The position numbers and the translations under genes were made by a program. This document shows, in pieces, positions 51,881 through 62,992 of a stretch of DNA of 64,000 nt. Location of the stretch: NCBI RefSeq assembly GCF_014841135.1, contig NZ_JACYTN010000025.1, positions 1 through 64,000 of the forward strand. Direction: 5' to 3'. The notes under the pieces were generated by a model, which was not told where the DNA came from, made no database searches, and saw nothing but the letters and a program-made list of their open reading frames with translations. The DNA comes from Paenibacillus arenosi. Its GTDB lineage: Bacteria; Bacillota; Bacilli; Paenibacillales; Paenibacillaceae. Within the stretch, counting starts at the first letter, position 1; each line of letters begins with the position of its first letter.

Positions 51881-52354
51881 TTAGCGGACAAGACAGATAA
51901 CCGCTTGCGCAGCAATCCCTTCGCCTCTACCTGTGAAGCCTAACTTCTCGGTAGTAGTCGCCTTCACATTAACTTGCGAAGTCTCAGCGTCTAGTACACG
52001 CGCTAAATTTTCAACTATTGCTGGAATATGCGGCAGCATTTTAGGGGCCTGAGCGATAATTGTGCAGTCTACATTACCCAGACGGTAACCACGCTCTTTA
52101 GCTAAATTCCACACATGCTCCATCAATTTCATGCTATCTGCATCTTTAAAGGCCGGGTCCGTATCCGGAAAATGTTTACCGATATCTCCTAGTCCCAGAG
52201 CACCAAGCACTGCGTCACTAACCGTATGCAGCAATACATCTGCATCAGAGTGCCCGAGCAATCCCTTCTCGTATGGAATATGAACGCCTCCAATAATACA
52301 TGGACGACCTTCTACTAGCTGGTGAACATCGAAACCTTGTCCTACTCGAATCAT
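51881..52354 (-). CDS. ispF: 2-C-methylerythritol 2,4-cyclodiphosphate synthase
   Basis: The 157-residue MEP-pathway enzyme starts [20 protein letters not shown] (metal ligands Asp8 and His10), with [20 protein letters not shown] and [19 protein letters not shown]. It forms a trimer. It is downstream of ispD with an 82-nt spacer. Confidence 0.97.
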   Translation of the reverse strand: MIRVGQGFDVHQLVEGRPCIIGGVHIPYEKGLLGHSDADVLLHTVSDAVLGALGLGDIGKHFPDTDPAFKDADSMKLMEHVWNLAKERGYRLGNVDCTIIAQAPKMLPHIPAIVENLARVLDAETSQVNVKATTTEKLGFTGRGEGIAAQAVICLVR

Positions 52355-52436
52355 CGTGTCCCTCTCCCTTTTCCTTAACCTGATTAATTATTACAATTGC
52401 TAATTCACCGTTACAGCGTAGATGAGAAAGCTATTG

Positions 52437-53144
52437 CTAACTTCCCCGATTTAAGCGACGCTCAAGCCACCATTCTGCCCAATCCAAATCCTCTGGAGTA
52501 GTCAGCTTAATATTGGTATAGCTGCCTTCCACAACATGAACAGGAATACCAATCTGCTCAACGAGAACTGCATCATCGGTGCCAAGTCTGTTCGCAGCAT
52601 TCGCTTCATCATGAGCTCTGATTACATCCTCAAGACGAAAAGCTTGTGGGGTTTGAATCGCCCACAAGCTGCTCCGATCTGGGGTAGCCGTAATGACTCC
52701 CGCTGCGTCCACTTGTTTAATCGTATCTTTAACAGGCACACCCAGCACAGCAGCACGATGTTCGACTGCACCTTGGCAGCAAGCAAGAACATGCTTCTCT
52801 TCCACAAAAGGACGTACCCCATCATGAATTAGCACAATTTGCACACCTCGCGCCTTAGCCGCCTGTAGTCCCGCATATACAGAATGCTGACGTTCTGTAC
52901 CGCCGCTAACGATGTCCCTTACTTTACTCAACTGATATTGCTCAACCCACTGTTGGCAGCGTTCACTGTCATGTGAAGAAGTGACAAGCACAATCGTCTC
53001 ACATTGAGACATCTGCTGGAACCGCTCTAACGTATGAATGAATACTGGCTTGTCCTGCAATTGTAAAAATTGCTTACTTTCCGCAGTACCCATGCGCGTC
53101 CCTTTACCTGCCGCTACAACAACAACTCCGAAACTTTGTTGCAT
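52437..53144 (-). CDS. ispD: 2-C-methylerythritol 4-phosphate cytidylyltransferase
   Basis: The 235-residue enzyme has the nucleotide-binding VVVAAGKGTRMGTAESKQFL and IHDGVRPFV. It makes CDP-ME for the MEP isoprenoid pathway. Start ATG follows GGAGGG; a longer frame upstream overlaps the end of yacL and was rejected. Confidence 0.97.
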   Translation of the reverse strand: MQQSFGVVVVAAGKGTRMGTAESKQFLQLQDKPVFIHTLERFQQMSQCETIVLVTSSHDSERCQQWVEQYQLSKVRDIVSGGTERQHSVYAGLQAAKARGVQIVLIHDGVRPFVEEKHVLACCQGAVEHRAAVLGVPVKDTIKQVDAAGVITATPDRSSLWAIQTPQAFRLEDVIRAHDEANAANRLGTDDAVLVEQIGIPVHVVEGSYTNIKLTTPEDLDWAEWWLERRLNRGS

Positions 53145-53187
53145 GGTTAACGCCCTCCATGGTGATAATAACATCATCATACCTGTT

Positions 53188-54276
53188 TTACTGGGCTTTT
53201 TCCAACAGTTTCGGCTTAGCAAATATCATACGACCCGCAGAAGTCTGCAATACACTGGTCACCAGCACTTCCATCGTGGTCCCGATATAATCACGTCCAC
53301 CTTCAACAACAATCATCGTACCATCGTCAAGATAAGCAACACCCTGCCCATGCTCCTTACCGTCTTTTATAACTTGAACCACAATTTCTTCTCCAGGTAG
53401 TACAACAGGTTTAACGGCATTAGCCAAGTCATTAATATTAAGAACCGATACCCCTTGCAGTTCGCACACTTTATTCAAATTAAAATCATTTGTAACCACT
53501 TTGCCTTTTAACAGTTTTGCTAACTTAACAAGCTTGCTGTCTACTTCTGAAATTTCCTCAAAGTCGCCTTCGTAAATAAGCACTCTAACTTCAAGTTCTT
53601 TTTGGATTTTGTTCAAAATGTCTAATCCTCTACGCCCACGATTACGTTTAAGCAAGTCAGAAGAATCAGCGATATGCTGTAGTTCCTCTAATACAAACTC
53701 TGGAATAACAATTGTCCCTTCAATAAATCCTGTCTTGCAAATGTCTGCAATACGGCCATCGATAATAACGCTCGTATCCAAAATTTTATGCTCTTCAAAA
53801 TCGGTGCTCGAACGTTCATCTTCTCCTTTTTTGGGAAGACGTACAGATGCTAACCATGAAGCTGCTTCATCCAGTTTCCACGTCGACATTTGAACACCGG
53901 CAATCATACATCCTACTGTAATTATCGTTGCAGCAAGCTGACCTATAACTCCAAAATGGCTCAATAATGGCACGAGCAGCGCCGACACAGAGAGACCTAC
54001 TAAAAGTCCGCATGTATAAATCAAAATATGTGGTGTAGACATTTCTGCTACTCTTTCGCGAAATAGACTCCACCAATGCTTAACAGGAGAAGCGAATGCC
54101 TGACAAAGCACTATCCCTATTACCGAGCCCCCAAAGGCCCACATGATCCGACCTGACGTCCAACCTCCCGCTACTGCTGACCACTGCATCGTTTGAACCG
54201 ACATGCTGTTGTATAATTCCATCCCGCCCCATGCCCCAAGCAAGCCGGCCAATATCACAACAATTCGTTTAATCAT
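53188..54276 (-). CDS. yacL: YacL-type PIN/TRAM-domain membrane protein
   Basis: The 362-residue protein has about four transmembrane segments in the first 130 residues, a PIN domain (about 165-285) with [15 protein letters not shown] and [14 protein letters not shown], and a C-terminal TRAM domain. A nuclease activity is suggested by the intact acidic residues; the substrate is unknown. Conserved next to ispD in Bacillales. Confidence 0.9.
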   Translation of the reverse strand: MIKRIVVILAGLLGAWGGMELYNSMSVQTMQWSAVAGGWTSGRIMWAFGGSVIGIVLCQAFASPVKHWWSLFRERVAEMSTPHILIYTCGLLVGLSVSALLVPLLSHFGVIGQLAATIITVGCMIAGVQMSTWKLDEAASWLASVRLPKKGEDERSSTDFEEHKILDTSVIIDGRIADICKTGFIEGTIVIPEFVLEELQHIADSSDLLKRNRGRRGLDILNKIQKELEVRVLIYEGDFEEISEVDSKLVKLAKLLKGKVVTNDFNLNKVCELQGVSVLNINDLANAVKPVVLPGEEIVVQVIKDGKEHGQGVAYLDDGTMIVVEGGRDYIGTTMEVLVTSVLQTSAGRMIFAKPKLLEKAQ

Positions 54277-54374
54277 GAACGTCCACCTCCTAGCTCCAAT
54301 GTATATTCTTTACAATTATGACCCAAGTAACCACGTCCTAATCCATTCGCTTTGCTTTTTACGAAGAGTCACAG

Positions 54375-54404
54375 TTGAAAAATGGCAATTATTAGTCTTA
54401 TAAT
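54375..54404 (+). promoter_or_regulatory. sigma-A promoter of the cysteine-rich gene
   Basis: Plus strand: -35 TTGAAA, 18-nt spacer, perfect -10 TATAAT. A 90-nt leader follows, with a GTGCCA/TGGCAC inverted repeat at about 54443-54473, just before the gene's binding site. Confidence 0.65.
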
Positions 54405-54499
54405 GGTGGAGTAGTATGCATCCGTTCAACCTTAACGATTCGTGCCACTCCTTACTATAAGAGGTTGGCACCATAACAAGAATAGAGGTGGAATTGCAC

Positions 54500-54895
54500 A
54501 TGAGCACTCCCAACTTGCAAGCATTTCAAGACCAAGTCGCCGATTTGCTGTTACGTCATCGCAGTTTGTTAGACGTACTATCCAAATACGGCCAATCCGA
54601 TGCTTCTGTAAATCGTGCTGTAACGAAAGCAATTACGGAATGCGGTTGTTTGGAGCTACACGCCAAAAGGCAGCCATACAAAGAAGAAATGAATCTTCAC
54701 GAGGCGAAACACAGTATGGAAAGCCATGTAAAAGGTCAATTATGTGAGCATTGTACAGAAGTGATACGCTCTGAGCTAGGAAAACATCTATTCTATATGT
54801 CTGCCCTATGTAACTTACTGGACATTCAACTCGAAGATGTCGTGAAGGATGAAGCAAAGAAGTGCCAAACGTTAGGTATATTTAACTTGTCATAA
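54500..54895 (+). CDS. small cysteine-rich protein, DUF1573-like
   Basis: The 131-residue cytoplasmic protein is helical with six cysteines: a CxC (Cys48, Cys50), a CxxC (Cys82, Cys85), Cys104 and Cys122. The four in the two pairs could bind metal. It resembles proteins annotated DUF1573 in Paenibacillus-like genomes; I assign that from memory and without certainty. Its function is unknown. ATG nine bases after AGAGGTGG. It is a single-gene unit with its own promoter and terminator, reading against all neighbours. Confidence 0.75.
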   Translation: MSTPNLQAFQDQVADLLLRHRSLLDVLSKYGQSDASVNRAVTKAITECGCLELHAKRQPYKEEMNLHEAKHSMESHVKGQLCEHCTEVIRSELGKHLFYMSALCNLLDIQLEDVVKDEAKKCQTLGIFNLS

Positions 54896-54917
54896 TGAGC
54901 TTTCGCTTTCGCAACGA

Positions 54918-54947
54918 CCGCTATGCTAAGGGCATAGCGGTTTTTTT
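54918..54947 (+). terminator. terminator of the cysteine-rich gene
   Basis: CCGCTATGC, loop TAAG, GGCATAGCGG, then seven T residues. It lies about 20 nt after the stop. Confidence 0.93.
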
Positions 54948-54958
54948 GTATGCAAGAA

Positions 54959-55004
54959 CAAAAAAGGTGCTTACCTCATCCTTTTCAGATGAAATAAGCA
55001 CCTT
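54959..55004 (-). terminator. terminator of pssA
   Basis: Minus strand: AAGGTGCTTA, an inner TCATC/GATGA pair, TAAGCACCTT, then TTTTG. It lies 15 nt after the pssA stop and is back-to-back with the previous terminator. Confidence 0.88.
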
Positions 55005-55018
55005 TTCGTATACCGATT

Positions 55019-55744
55019 TTATAAATGTTTCGATACTGTATCTTCGGAATCCACTTGTGATTTTCGACGACGCATCAGCATTCTAACGTTTTTTTTTAAG
55101 CCGAGCAGCGCGTATAGAACGAGCGGCACGAAAATAAGTACTGGCATTTGCTCCGGCTTCCATAGAGCAAGACCGACAGCAGCCGCAATAACAAACGGCG
55201 TAATCCAGATTGCTTTCTTAGGAATACCGATCTTCTTAAAGTTCGGATAACGCACTGTACTTACCATTAGGTAGGATACAAGCAGCATTGCAATCAATAA
55301 AAATGTTGTGGAAATATCATTATGGAATAATGCTAATGTACAGATAACGCCACCCGCTGCTGGAATTGGCAAGCCGATAAAATAACCAGGAGTGCCCTCA
55401 ATCACGTTAAAACGAGCTAAGCGAAGCGCACCGCAAATTGGGAAAATAGCTGTTACAATCCACGCTATAGCTGGATTCACATCCGTCAATGCAGTCACGT
55501 ACATAATAAATGCTGGTGCAACTCCGAATGATATGACATCGGAAAGTGAATCAAGCTCCTTACCGAACTCACTTTGTGCATTCAATGCACGTGCTACACG
55601 TCCATCCAAGCCATCCAATAGCATAGCTATAATGACCATGAGCGCAGCCAGATTATACTCCTGATCAAACGCAAGCATAATGGATATAATTCCGAGAAAT
55701 AAGTTACCAATGGTAAACAAGTTCGGAATAGACTTTGTAATCAT
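55019..55744 (-). CDS. pssA: CDP-diacylglycerol-serine O-phosphatidyltransferase
   Basis: The 241-residue membrane enzyme makes phosphatidylserine from CDP-diacylglycerol and serine, en route to phosphatidylethanolamine. The CDP-alcohol motif is DGLDGRVARALNAQSEFGKE followed by LDSLSD, with the aspartates in place. About seven to eight hydrophobic segments follow. In Bacillus subtilis pssA lies elsewhere; here it lies between disA and the cysteine-rich gene. Confidence 0.94.
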   Translation of the reverse strand: MITKSIPNLFTIGNLFLGIISIMLAFDQEYNLAALMVIIAMLLDGLDGRVARALNAQSEFGKELDSLSDVISFGVAPAFIMYVTALTDVNPAIAWIVTAIFPICGALRLARFNVIEGTPGYFIGLPIPAAGGVICTLALFHNDISTTFLLIAMLLVSYLMVSTVRYPNFKKIGIPKKAIWITPFVIAAAVGLALWKPEQMPVLIFVPLVLYALLGLKKNVRMLMRRRKSQVDSEDTVSKHL

Positions 55745-55798
55745 AGATTCACCTCTAATTATACTATGCCCAACGTTCGTGAATTCATTGTAGGTAAA

Positions 55799-56878
55799 CT
55801 AAATTTGCCTGTCAATGAAAACCTGCTCCTGAATTCGTTTGAGTCCTTCTTTGATGTTGCGTGCTCTTACCTCGCCAATGCCGTCTACTTCGTCCAATTC
55901 CTCAATTGTTGCACTAAGCACATGAGGAAGCGTTGTGAAGTTGTCGACCAAATTCGTAATAATAACATTAGGAAGGCGTGGAATTTTATTTAAGACACGA
56001 TATCCACGAGGCGAGATCGACTCATCGTGAGCAGCGCTCGTAACTGGGTATCCAAGAAGTCGGATCAAATAATTCGTATCAAGCAGTTCGTCAGCTGTGC
56101 ATTTTTTTAGTTGATTCAATATTTCTTTAATCTTCTCATCGCTGTTGTCACGTGCATAATCCTTCAAAAGAAGCCAAGCATCATCTTCTGTATTGCTCAC
56201 TAATTCTTCAAGCTGCATGCTAATGAGTCGGCCTTCGGTACCTAGTTCATTAATATATCGCTTGATCTCCAATTTAATACGTAATACCATCTCAGTTCGT
56301 TGCATAACATTCACAACTTCTTGTAAAGTAACCAATTCTTCGAATTCAGACGCAGATAAATTAGTCAGTCCTTGCATCAATACCGCTCTATACTTCTCAA
56401 GTGTCTGAATCGCTTGGTTAGCCTTTGTTAAAATAACGCCAATTTCTTTCAAAGCATATCGAAGACTGCCCTGATACAGGGTAATCACATTGCGTCGTTG
56501 AGAAATGGACACAACTAGTTTACCTGTTTGTTTAGCTACCCGCTCCGCGGTACGATGGCGAATCCCCGTCTCAATAGATGGGATCGACGAATCCGGAATA
56601 AGCTGCGTATTTGCATATAGTATACGCTTTAAATCCTCACTTAAAATGATTGCTCCGTCCATTTTCGCAAGCTCATACAAATAACTCGGTGAAAAATCAC
56701 AGTTAATGGAGAATCCCCCATCAACGACTTCCATCACCTCAGGGCTATAACCAACAACGATTAGTGCCCCTGTCTTAGCACGTAACACGTTCTCCAAACC
56801 ATCGCGAAAAGACGTTCCTGGAGCAACCATTTTAAGCAGATCGTTCATAATATCCAGCTGATTATCTTTGACACTCAT
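55799..56878 (-). CDS. disA: DisA, DNA-integrity scanning diadenylate cyclase
   Basis: The 359-residue protein makes c-di-AMP from two ATP. The N-terminal DAC domain has KMDGAIILS (DGA) and [11 protein letters not shown] (RHR). A helical spine follows, then the C-terminal HhH domain ([16 protein letters not shown]) that binds branched DNA. It delays sporulation when DNA is damaged. It is 16 nt downstream of radA. Confidence 0.96.
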   Translation of the reverse strand: MSVKDNQLDIMNDLLKMVAPGTSFRDGLENVLRAKTGALIVVGYSPEVMEVVDGGFSINCDFSPSYLYELAKMDGAIILSEDLKRILYANTQLIPDSSIPSIETGIRHRTAERVAKQTGKLVVSISQRRNVITLYQGSLRYALKEIGVILTKANQAIQTLEKYRAVLMQGLTNLSASEFEELVTLQEVVNVMQRTEMVLRIKLEIKRYINELGTEGRLISMQLEELVSNTEDDAWLLLKDYARDNSDEKIKEILNQLKKCTADELLDTNYLIRLLGYPVTSAAHDESISPRGYRVLNKIPRLPNVIITNLVDNFTTLPHVLSATIEELDEVDGIGEVRARNIKEGLKRIQEQVFIDRQI

Positions 56879-56894
56879 CTTTGATTTGAGCCCC

Positions 56895-58262
56895 CTAACC
56901 TAACGCTGCTGTCAATGCTTCTGCAACGGTATTTACACCTACAATCTCAATATGCTTAGGCGGAGTCCAGCCTCGTAGACTCTTCTCCGGCATAATAATT
57001 CGTTTAAATCCTAATTTCTCTGCTTCCTTCACGCGCTGTTCAGCACGTGATACCGCCCTTACTTCACCTGTTAGTCCCACTTCGCCAATAACCACATCGA
57101 ATGGCTGCGTTGGCATATCACGGAAGCTGGATGCGATAGCAATCGCAATGGCTAAATCAACCGCTGGTTCATCCAAACGTATGCCGCCAGCAACGTTAAC
57201 ATATGCATCTTGATTCTGTAAAAACATCCCCATACGCTTCTCTAATACAGCAATGATAAGAGCAAGACGATGATGATCAATACCTGTGGCAGTACGTCGT
57301 GGAGATGGAAAGTTTGTCGCTGCTACAAGTGCCTGCATCTCTACGAGAACCGGTCTTGTACCTTCGAGGCTAGCGACAACGATTGATCCTGCGACACCAA
57401 GTGGACGTTCCTGCAAAAACAGTTCAGATGGATTTTTGACCTCTACAAGACCACTCTCAGTCATATCAAATATGCCAATTTCATTCGTTGATCCAAATCG
57501 ATTTTTAACCGCTCGCAAAATACGATACGAATGATGACGCTCACCTTCAAAATACAACACACAGTCAACCATATGCTCCAATAAACGAGGGCCAGCTATG
57601 GCTCCTTCTTTGGTCACATGTCCGACAAGTACAGTAGCGATCCCTTTTCCCTTTGCAATCCGCATAAATGTACTTGTGCACTCTCTTACTTGCGCGACAC
57701 TACCCGGAGCCGATTCGACGGAAGGTTGGAATACCGTTTGGATCGAATCGATGACGAGGAAATCAGGTTGCATAGCTTCAATGGCTTCTTCTATGTGCTG
57801 TAGGTTTGTCTCGCTAAGCACAAATAGCTGGTCAGACAAAGTACCTAACCGATCAGCTCGGAGCTTTGTTTGGCGCATGGACTCCTCACCAGACACATAC
57901 AATACCTTTAAGCCGCTCAATGCAATCGCATTGGAAGTCTGAAGCAGTAACGTAGATTTACCAATACCAGGGTCCCCACCGACAAGAATGAGTGAGCCTG
58001 GTACAACTCCACCACCCAGTACACGATTCAATTCGGACATCGTCGTACTTATGCGTGGTTCACGCCCACTTTCAATATGTATGATCGGTTGTGGAATTTC
58101 TTTCGTTTGAGCGAAGGAAGACTTCATCCCCTTTGTTTTTACAACGGTTTCTCGTTCCTCCACCATCGTATTCCATTGGTTACACCCCGGACATTTCCCC
58201 ATCCATTTAGGCGATTCATATCCACAGTCTGTACAGAAAAATTTTGTTCTTACTTTAGCCAT
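56895..58262 (-). CDS. radA: DNA repair protein RadA
   Basis: The 455-residue protein has an N-terminal C4 zinc finger ([20 protein letters not shown]), a RecA-like ATPase with Walker [11 protein letters not shown], the [13 protein letters not shown] motif, and a C-terminal Lon-like domain. It promotes branch migration in recombination and in Bacillus inhibits DisA. ATG follows AGGAG (11-base gap); an ATG eight codons upstream lacks a site. Confidence 0.96.
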   Translation of the reverse strand: MAKVRTKFFCTDCGYESPKWMGKCPGCNQWNTMVEERETVVKTKGMKSSFAQTKEIPQPIIHIESGREPRISTTMSELNRVLGGGVVPGSLILVGGDPGIGKSTLLLQTSNAIALSGLKVLYVSGEESMRQTKLRADRLGTLSDQLFVLSETNLQHIEEAIEAMQPDFLVIDSIQTVFQPSVESAPGSVAQVRECTSTFMRIAKGKGIATVLVGHVTKEGAIAGPRLLEHMVDCVLYFEGERHHSYRILRAVKNRFGSTNEIGIFDMTESGLVEVKNPSELFLQERPLGVAGSIVVASLEGTRPVLVEMQALVAATNFPSPRRTATGIDHHRLALIIAVLEKRMGMFLQNQDAYVNVAGGIRLDEPAVDLAIAIAIASSFRDMPTQPFDVVIGEVGLTGEVRAVSRAEQRVKEAEKLGFKRIIMPEKSLRGWTPPKHIEIVGVNTVAEALTAALG

Positions 58263-58559
58263 AAAACCTACAACTCCTGTCCTCATCCTATTTTCCGTGT
58301 CTTGATGTGGAATTAGTCAGAGGCAGATGGCTACTTTCCTGCACAAAACACTTGCACGGAGCAATGATAATGCTTCTTTTATTTTTATCGACATCATCCA
58401 ACTCGATTATGAATAATGTGCACAATTGTTATCCTTTTTTGTAGGAAAACGACGAATATCCTAATATACTCAAGTTTACCATTTTTGCAGGAGCGTGGAA
58501 AGGCAAGTCAATAAAAAAGGACACAGTCTGTTGAAATTAACAATCAAATAAAGAAAGAA
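58263..58559 (-). other. clpC-radA spacer, nothing certain seen
   Basis: About 300 nt of AT-rich sequence lies between the clpC terminator and radA. A promoter for radA-disA is expected here, but no convincing -35/-10 pair with standard spacing could be read, and no RNA structure or gene is evident. Confidence 0.5.
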
Positions 58560-58607
58560 AAATAAAAAAACCTCCAAGAGCACGGTTTAAGGCGGCTCTT
58601 GAAGGTT
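58560..58607 (-). terminator. terminator of the ctsR-mcsA-mcsB-clpC operon
   Basis: Minus strand: AACCTTCAAGAGC, a 13-nt loop, GCTCTTGGAGGTT, then TTTTTATTTTT. It lies about 85 nt after the clpC stop. Confidence 0.88.
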
Positions 58608-58693
58608 CTAATTGTTAACTAATTAGTGACTGAAAGTAAGGTTGTAAACCGAACGTTACACGCAGCTAGCTTAGACTATAACATACATTTCGC

Positions 58694-61162
58694 TTACTTT
58701 TGTGATGGCTCAGGCTCTTTCTCACTTTGCCCTTCTTGTGACTGATGAATAACGCGTAATTCCCCGTCTTTTTCATCAATCGAAACGGAATCGCCTTTAG
58801 AGATGTTACCGCGAAGCAACTCTTCAGAAAGACGATCTTCAATATGCTTCTGGATCGCACGACGTAAAGGTCTTGCTCCATAGGCAGGATCGTACCCTTC
58901 CTTCGCTAAGAATAGCTTCGCTTTCTCAGTAAGCTCAAAGTGAATGTCTTGTTCCTTAAGACGCTTGCTTAAGTCATCAGCCATTAAGCTAACGATTTCA
59001 GCAATATGCTTCTCTTCTAGAGAATGGAACACGATAATCTCATCAATACGGTTCAAGAACTCAGGACGGAAGCTCTTTTTCAACTCGCCCATCACTTTGT
59101 CCTTCATAGTGCTGTAGTCTTTCTCGCTATCCGTACGAGCTGTAAATCCTAATGTAGAATTGCGTTTGATTGCCTCAGCACCAACGTTGGAAGTCAAAAT
59201 AATAAGCGTATTGCGGAAGTCAACAACGCGGCCTTTGGAATCCGTCAAACGGCCATCCTCAAGCACCTGTAACAAAATGTTGAACACTTCTGGGTGTGCC
59301 TTCTCAATCTCATCAAGAAGTACGACAGAATACGGTTTGCGGCGTACTTTCTCTGTTAATTGGCCACCCTCTTCATAACCAACATAACCCGGAGGAGCTC
59401 CGACAAGACGCGCTGTAGAGTGCTTCTCCATATACTCAGACATATCGATACGTATAACAGAGTTCTCATCACCGAACAATGATTCTGCTAGTGCACGAGC
59501 AAGCTCCGTCTTACCTACACCTGTTGGTCCAAGGAAGATGAACGAGCCCATTGGACGTTTCGGATCTTTGAGACCAGCACGAGCACGACGGATCGCACGG
59601 CTCACTGCCTTAACTGCTTCATCTTGCCCGATAACACGCTCATGGAGGATGGATTCCATATTCAACAGTCGCTCAGTTTCTTCTTCCTTAAGCTTGAGTA
59701 CAGGAATTCCAGTCCAGCTCGCAACGATATGCGCAATATCTTCTGGCGTTACTTCAGAATCTAGTCGACCTTGCTTCTCTTTCCATTGATTGCGCACCGT
59801 TTCCAGCTCTTCACGCATCTTTTGCTCCGTATCACGAAGTGCAGCAGCTTTTTCAAATTCTTGGCTCTGTACAGCAGCATCCTTTTCTTTGCGAATATCC
59901 TCTAGACGCTGTTCCAGTTCCTTCAAATTTGGTGGAACCGTGTAGGAATTCAAGCGAACTTTGGAGCTCGCTTCATCAATAAGGTCAATCGCTTTGTCAG
60001 GCAAGAAGCGATCTGGAATATAACGATCGGACAATTTAACGGCCTGTAAAATAGCCTCATCCGTTATTTTCACACGATGGTGAGCTTCATAACGGTCACG
60101 TAGACCCTTAAGAATAAGAATGGCTTCTTCTGGTGTCGGCTGATCCACTGTGATCGGCTGGAAACGACGTTCCAGAGCAGCATCCTTCTCGATATATTTG
60201 CGGTACTCATCCAACGTAGTTGCCCCAATGCATTGTAATTCACCACGAGCCAATGCCGGCTTCAAAATGTTAGAAGCATCAATAGCTCCTTCTGCACCGC
60301 CTGCACCGATAAGTGTATGCAGCTCATCGATGAATAAGATGATATTTCCTGCTTGGCGAATTTCGTCCATAATCTTTTTCAGGCGATCCTCAAACTCACC
60401 CCGATACTTCGTACCAGCAACAACGGAGCCCATATCCAGCGTCATGACACGTTTATCACGAAGCGTCTCTGGAATTTCATTGTGGATAATTTTCTGTGCC
60501 AATCCCTCTGCTACAGCGGTCTTACCGACACCTGGCTCCCCGATAAGAACTGGATTGTTCTTCGTACGTCGACTTAGTACTTGAATAACACGCTCAATCT
60601 CACGGCTGCGGCCAATGACAGGATCGAGGTTACCCTCTTTTGCACTAGCCGTCAAATCACGAGCTAGACTATCCAATGTTGGCGTGCTCACATTCTGAGG
60701 AGAACCGTGATGGCTCGACACTGCTTCACTACTGCCAAGCAACTGCAGCACTTGCTGACGTGCTTTGTTCAGGCTGATGCCAACATTGTTCAGCACACGT
60801 GCAGCTACGCCTTCTCCTTCTCTAATAAGACCGAGCAAAATATGCTCTGTTCCCACATACGTATGACCAAGTTTGCGTGCTTCATCCATCGATAACTCGA
60901 TAACTTTCTTTGCACGCGGTGTATAGGCGATATTAGTCGGTTGCTCCTGCCCACGACCAATAAGTGATTCTACTTCATCCTGAATTTTTTCTAGTCCTAA
61001 TCCTAGGGCAACAAGAGCTTTCGCTGCGATGCCTTCCCCTTCACGAATAAGACCAAGCAAAATATGCTCTGTGCCAATATTATTGTGTCCAAGACGCATA
61101 GCTTCCTCTTGAGCTAATGCGAGTACTTTTTGCGCTCTTTCCGTAAATCTACCGAACATCAT
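58694..61162 (-). CDS. clpC: ClpC, AAA+ unfoldase of the ClpCP protease
   Basis: The 822-residue protein has a double ClpN repeat (about 1-150; [20 protein letters not shown]), AAA-1 with [13 protein letters not shown], a middle domain with a UVR-like helix ([19 protein letters not shown]), and AAA-2 with [13 protein letters not shown]. It works with ClpP and the McsB phospho-arginine mark. ATG nine bases after GGAGG. Last gene of the CtsR operon. The C-terminal tail is acidic and longer than in Bacillus. Confidence 0.98.
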   Translation of the reverse strand: MMFGRFTERAQKVLALAQEEAMRLGHNNIGTEHILLGLIREGEGIAAKALVALGLGLEKIQDEVESLIGRGQEQPTNIAYTPRAKKVIELSMDEARKLGHTYVGTEHILLGLIREGEGVAARVLNNVGISLNKARQQVLQLLGSSEAVSSHHGSPQNVSTPTLDSLARDLTASAKEGNLDPVIGRSREIERVIQVLSRRTKNNPVLIGEPGVGKTAVAEGLAQKIIHNEIPETLRDKRVMTLDMGSVVAGTKYRGEFEDRLKKIMDEIRQAGNIILFIDELHTLIGAGGAEGAIDASNILKPALARGELQCIGATTLDEYRKYIEKDAALERRFQPITVDQPTPEEAILILKGLRDRYEAHHRVKITDEAILQAVKLSDRYIPDRFLPDKAIDLIDEASSKVRLNSYTVPPNLKELEQRLEDIRKEKDAAVQSQEFEKAAALRDTEQKMREELETVRNQWKEKQGRLDSEVTPEDIAHIVASWTGIPVLKLKEEETERLLNMESILHERVIGQDEAVKAVSRAIRRARAGLKDPKRPMGSFIFLGPTGVGKTELARALAESLFGDENSVIRIDMSEYMEKHSTARLVGAPPGYVGYEEGGQLTEKVRRKPYSVVLLDEIEKAHPEVFNILLQVLEDGRLTDSKGRVVDFRNTLIILTSNVGAEAIKRNSTLGFTARTDSEKDYSTMKDKVMGELKKSFRPEFLNRIDEIIVFHSLEEKHIAEIVSLMADDLSKRLKEQDIHFELTEKAKLFLAKEGYDPAYGARPLRRAIQKHIEDRLSEELLRGNISKGDSVSIDEKDGELRVIHQSQEGQSEKEPEPSQK

Positions 61163-61233
61163 ATTGTTGCACCTCCACATGAATATTTGTTGCCATGTCT
61201 AAGCTAATTTGTACTAAATGATCTAAATGCTCA

Positions 61234-62310
61234 CTACTCTGCGATAGCTCGTTTGTTCCCCAACGTATCGCGGATCAGTCGTGCACGATAAATATCGCGT
61301 TCATCAGCACTCATTGGCTTCTTATAAATATGCTGCAGGAATCCTGGTTGGGTCATTACTAATAATTCATTCAACGCGGTTCCCGTAACATCCTTCAACA
61401 TTTCTAAATCTGCACCGAGTCGAATATCGGACAGTCGTTGCGAAGCTTCTTTTGAATCTATTACGACTGCATGCTTCAATATGCCATAAGAACGGCAAAT
61501 CCGATCCGTCAATCGAGTATTACTTTGCTGGATCAGTTGCTCGCGTGCCGATTTTTCATGTTCAATAATCTGCTTTACTACTCCATACAGATTATCAATA
61601 ATTTCGGACTCTGACTGACCAAGCGTAATTTGGTTCGAAACCTGAAATAAATTCCCCGTTGCTTCGCTACCTTCCCCGTACAAACCTCGTACAGCGAGTC
61701 CTACTTGAGCAACAGCTTGCAAAATACGATTAATCTGCTGCGTAAGCACAAGGGCAGGCAAGTGCATCATTACCGAAGCCCGGATCCCTGTACCCACATT
61801 TGTCGGACAGCTTGTTAAATACCCTCGCTTTTCATCAAAGGCGTAGTCCACCTGTGCTTCGAATACGTCATCAATCCGACTTGCCTCATTCCATGCCTCA
61901 TGTATTTGTAAACCCGGGTACAAACATTGAATACGTAAATGATCCTCTTCATTCAGCATAATACTGACCGATTCATCATCCTTTAATAGAAGACCACCAT
62001 TCCGAGACTCATTCGCCAAGTTAGGACTAATCAGATGTTTCTCGACTAATACCTGTCGCTCCATATCAGTAAGCTCAGTCAAAGAAATAGTCTGGAAATG
62101 TCCCAACTCCGCAAAGTCTGGAGATTCTGTTACCTTCGTTAATCGAGAAAGCGATTCGGCCGACTGCTGATTCGTCGCAAGCAGCGGAAATGGTAGACCA
62201 TTCAAGTTCCGGGCAATCCGTATTCGGCTGCTGATGACGATATCCGAGTCAGGTCCTGTGCCTCTCATCCAATCGCTTACTGGCTGCTCCATAAAAGAAT
62301 GATTGGACAT
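61234..62310 (-). CDS. mcsB: McsB protein arginine kinase
   Basis: The 358-residue phosphagen-kinase-fold protein phosphorylates arginines on proteins, marking them for ClpCP. Key motifs are IVISSRIRIARNLNGLPFPL, the catalytic-loop TSCPTNVGTGIRAS with its cysteine, and RGLYGEGSEATGN. ATG eight bases after GGAGGAG; a longer frame with an upstream start overlaps mcsA and was rejected. Confidence 0.96.
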   Translation of the reverse strand: MSNHSFMEQPVSDWMRGTGPDSDIVISSRIRIARNLNGLPFPLLATNQQSAESLSRLTKVTESPDFAELGHFQTISLTELTDMERQVLVEKHLISPNLANESRNGGLLLKDDESVSIMLNEEDHLRIQCLYPGLQIHEAWNEASRIDDVFEAQVDYAFDEKRGYLTSCPTNVGTGIRASVMMHLPALVLTQQINRILQAVAQVGLAVRGLYGEGSEATGNLFQVSNQITLGQSESEIIDNLYGVVKQIIEHEKSAREQLIQQSNTRLTDRICRSYGILKHAVVIDSKEASQRLSDIRLGADLEMLKDVTGTALNELLVMTQPGFLQHIYKKPMSADERDIYRARLIRDTLGNKRAIAE

Positions 62311-62341
62311 ATGCTCTACTCCTCCTTGCTCGTTTCCACGA

Positions 62342-62896
62342 TTATTTCGCTTCGGCTTCACCCGATAAATCCTGCTCAATTTTTCGAATCTCATCCCGCA
62401 GTTGAGCTGCCGTTTCAAATTGTTCTTGTTGAATACTTAGCTGCAGCTTCTCACGCAGCGCAATTAACTCACGCTTACGCTGCATAACAATACCGTTTCG
62501 CTTCGGTATTTTACCAACATGCACAATATTGCCGTGAACTCGCTTCAAAAGCGGATCCAAACGGGAAGCAAATGATTTATAACAAGCATCACAGCCAAAA
62601 CGACCCATTTTACTGAATTGTGAAAAAGTAAGACCACAGTGATCACAGCGCATCACTTCTTGCGTAGATTTAATTCCATATAAGCCATTCTGTAATTGAC
62701 TATTGCCATTTGTCATATCGAAGTCTAACAAGCCCGATAACAAGTTGTGAATAGAGAAGCCATTAGGTGCTCCAGGTATTAATTCACCTTTATCACGAGC
62801 ACAGCTCTCACAGATGTGAAATTCTGTTTTTTCACCATTAATAATCTTCGTGAAATGTAAAGTAGCAGATTTCTGTCCGCATTGCTGACACATCAT
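62342..62896 (-). CDS. mcsA: McsA, activator of McsB
   Basis: The 184-residue protein has four CxxC zinc pairs: MMCQQCGQ, HICESCAR, RCDHCGL and GCDACYK. A C-terminal UVR motif (about 145-180) follows, with EQFETAAQLRDEIRKIEQD. It binds and activates McsB and helps inactivate CtsR under thiol stress. It is 31 nt upstream of mcsB. Confidence 0.95.
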   Translation of the reverse strand: MMCQQCGQKSATLHFTKIINGEKTEFHICESCARDKGELIPGAPNGFSIHNLLSGLLDFDMTNGNSQLQNGLYGIKSTQEVMRCDHCGLTFSQFSKMGRFGCDACYKSFASRLDPLLKRVHGNIVHVGKIPKRNGIVMQRKRELIALREKLQLSIQQEQFETAAQLRDEIRKIEQDLSGEAEAK

Positions 62897-62992
62897 AGCC
62901 TCGTTCCTCCTTCTGACCCGATACTATGTGAACTAGTATCTTATCCGTATTGATTACGTAAAGTGAACGTCTGTGTCCTTGTCAGTCTGCAA

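Noticed and set aside
51876-51896. Hairpin CTGTCTT/AAGACAG at the end of ispF
   Set aside because: Seven-base stem without a T tract and overlapping coding sequence; probably chance or a weak element only.
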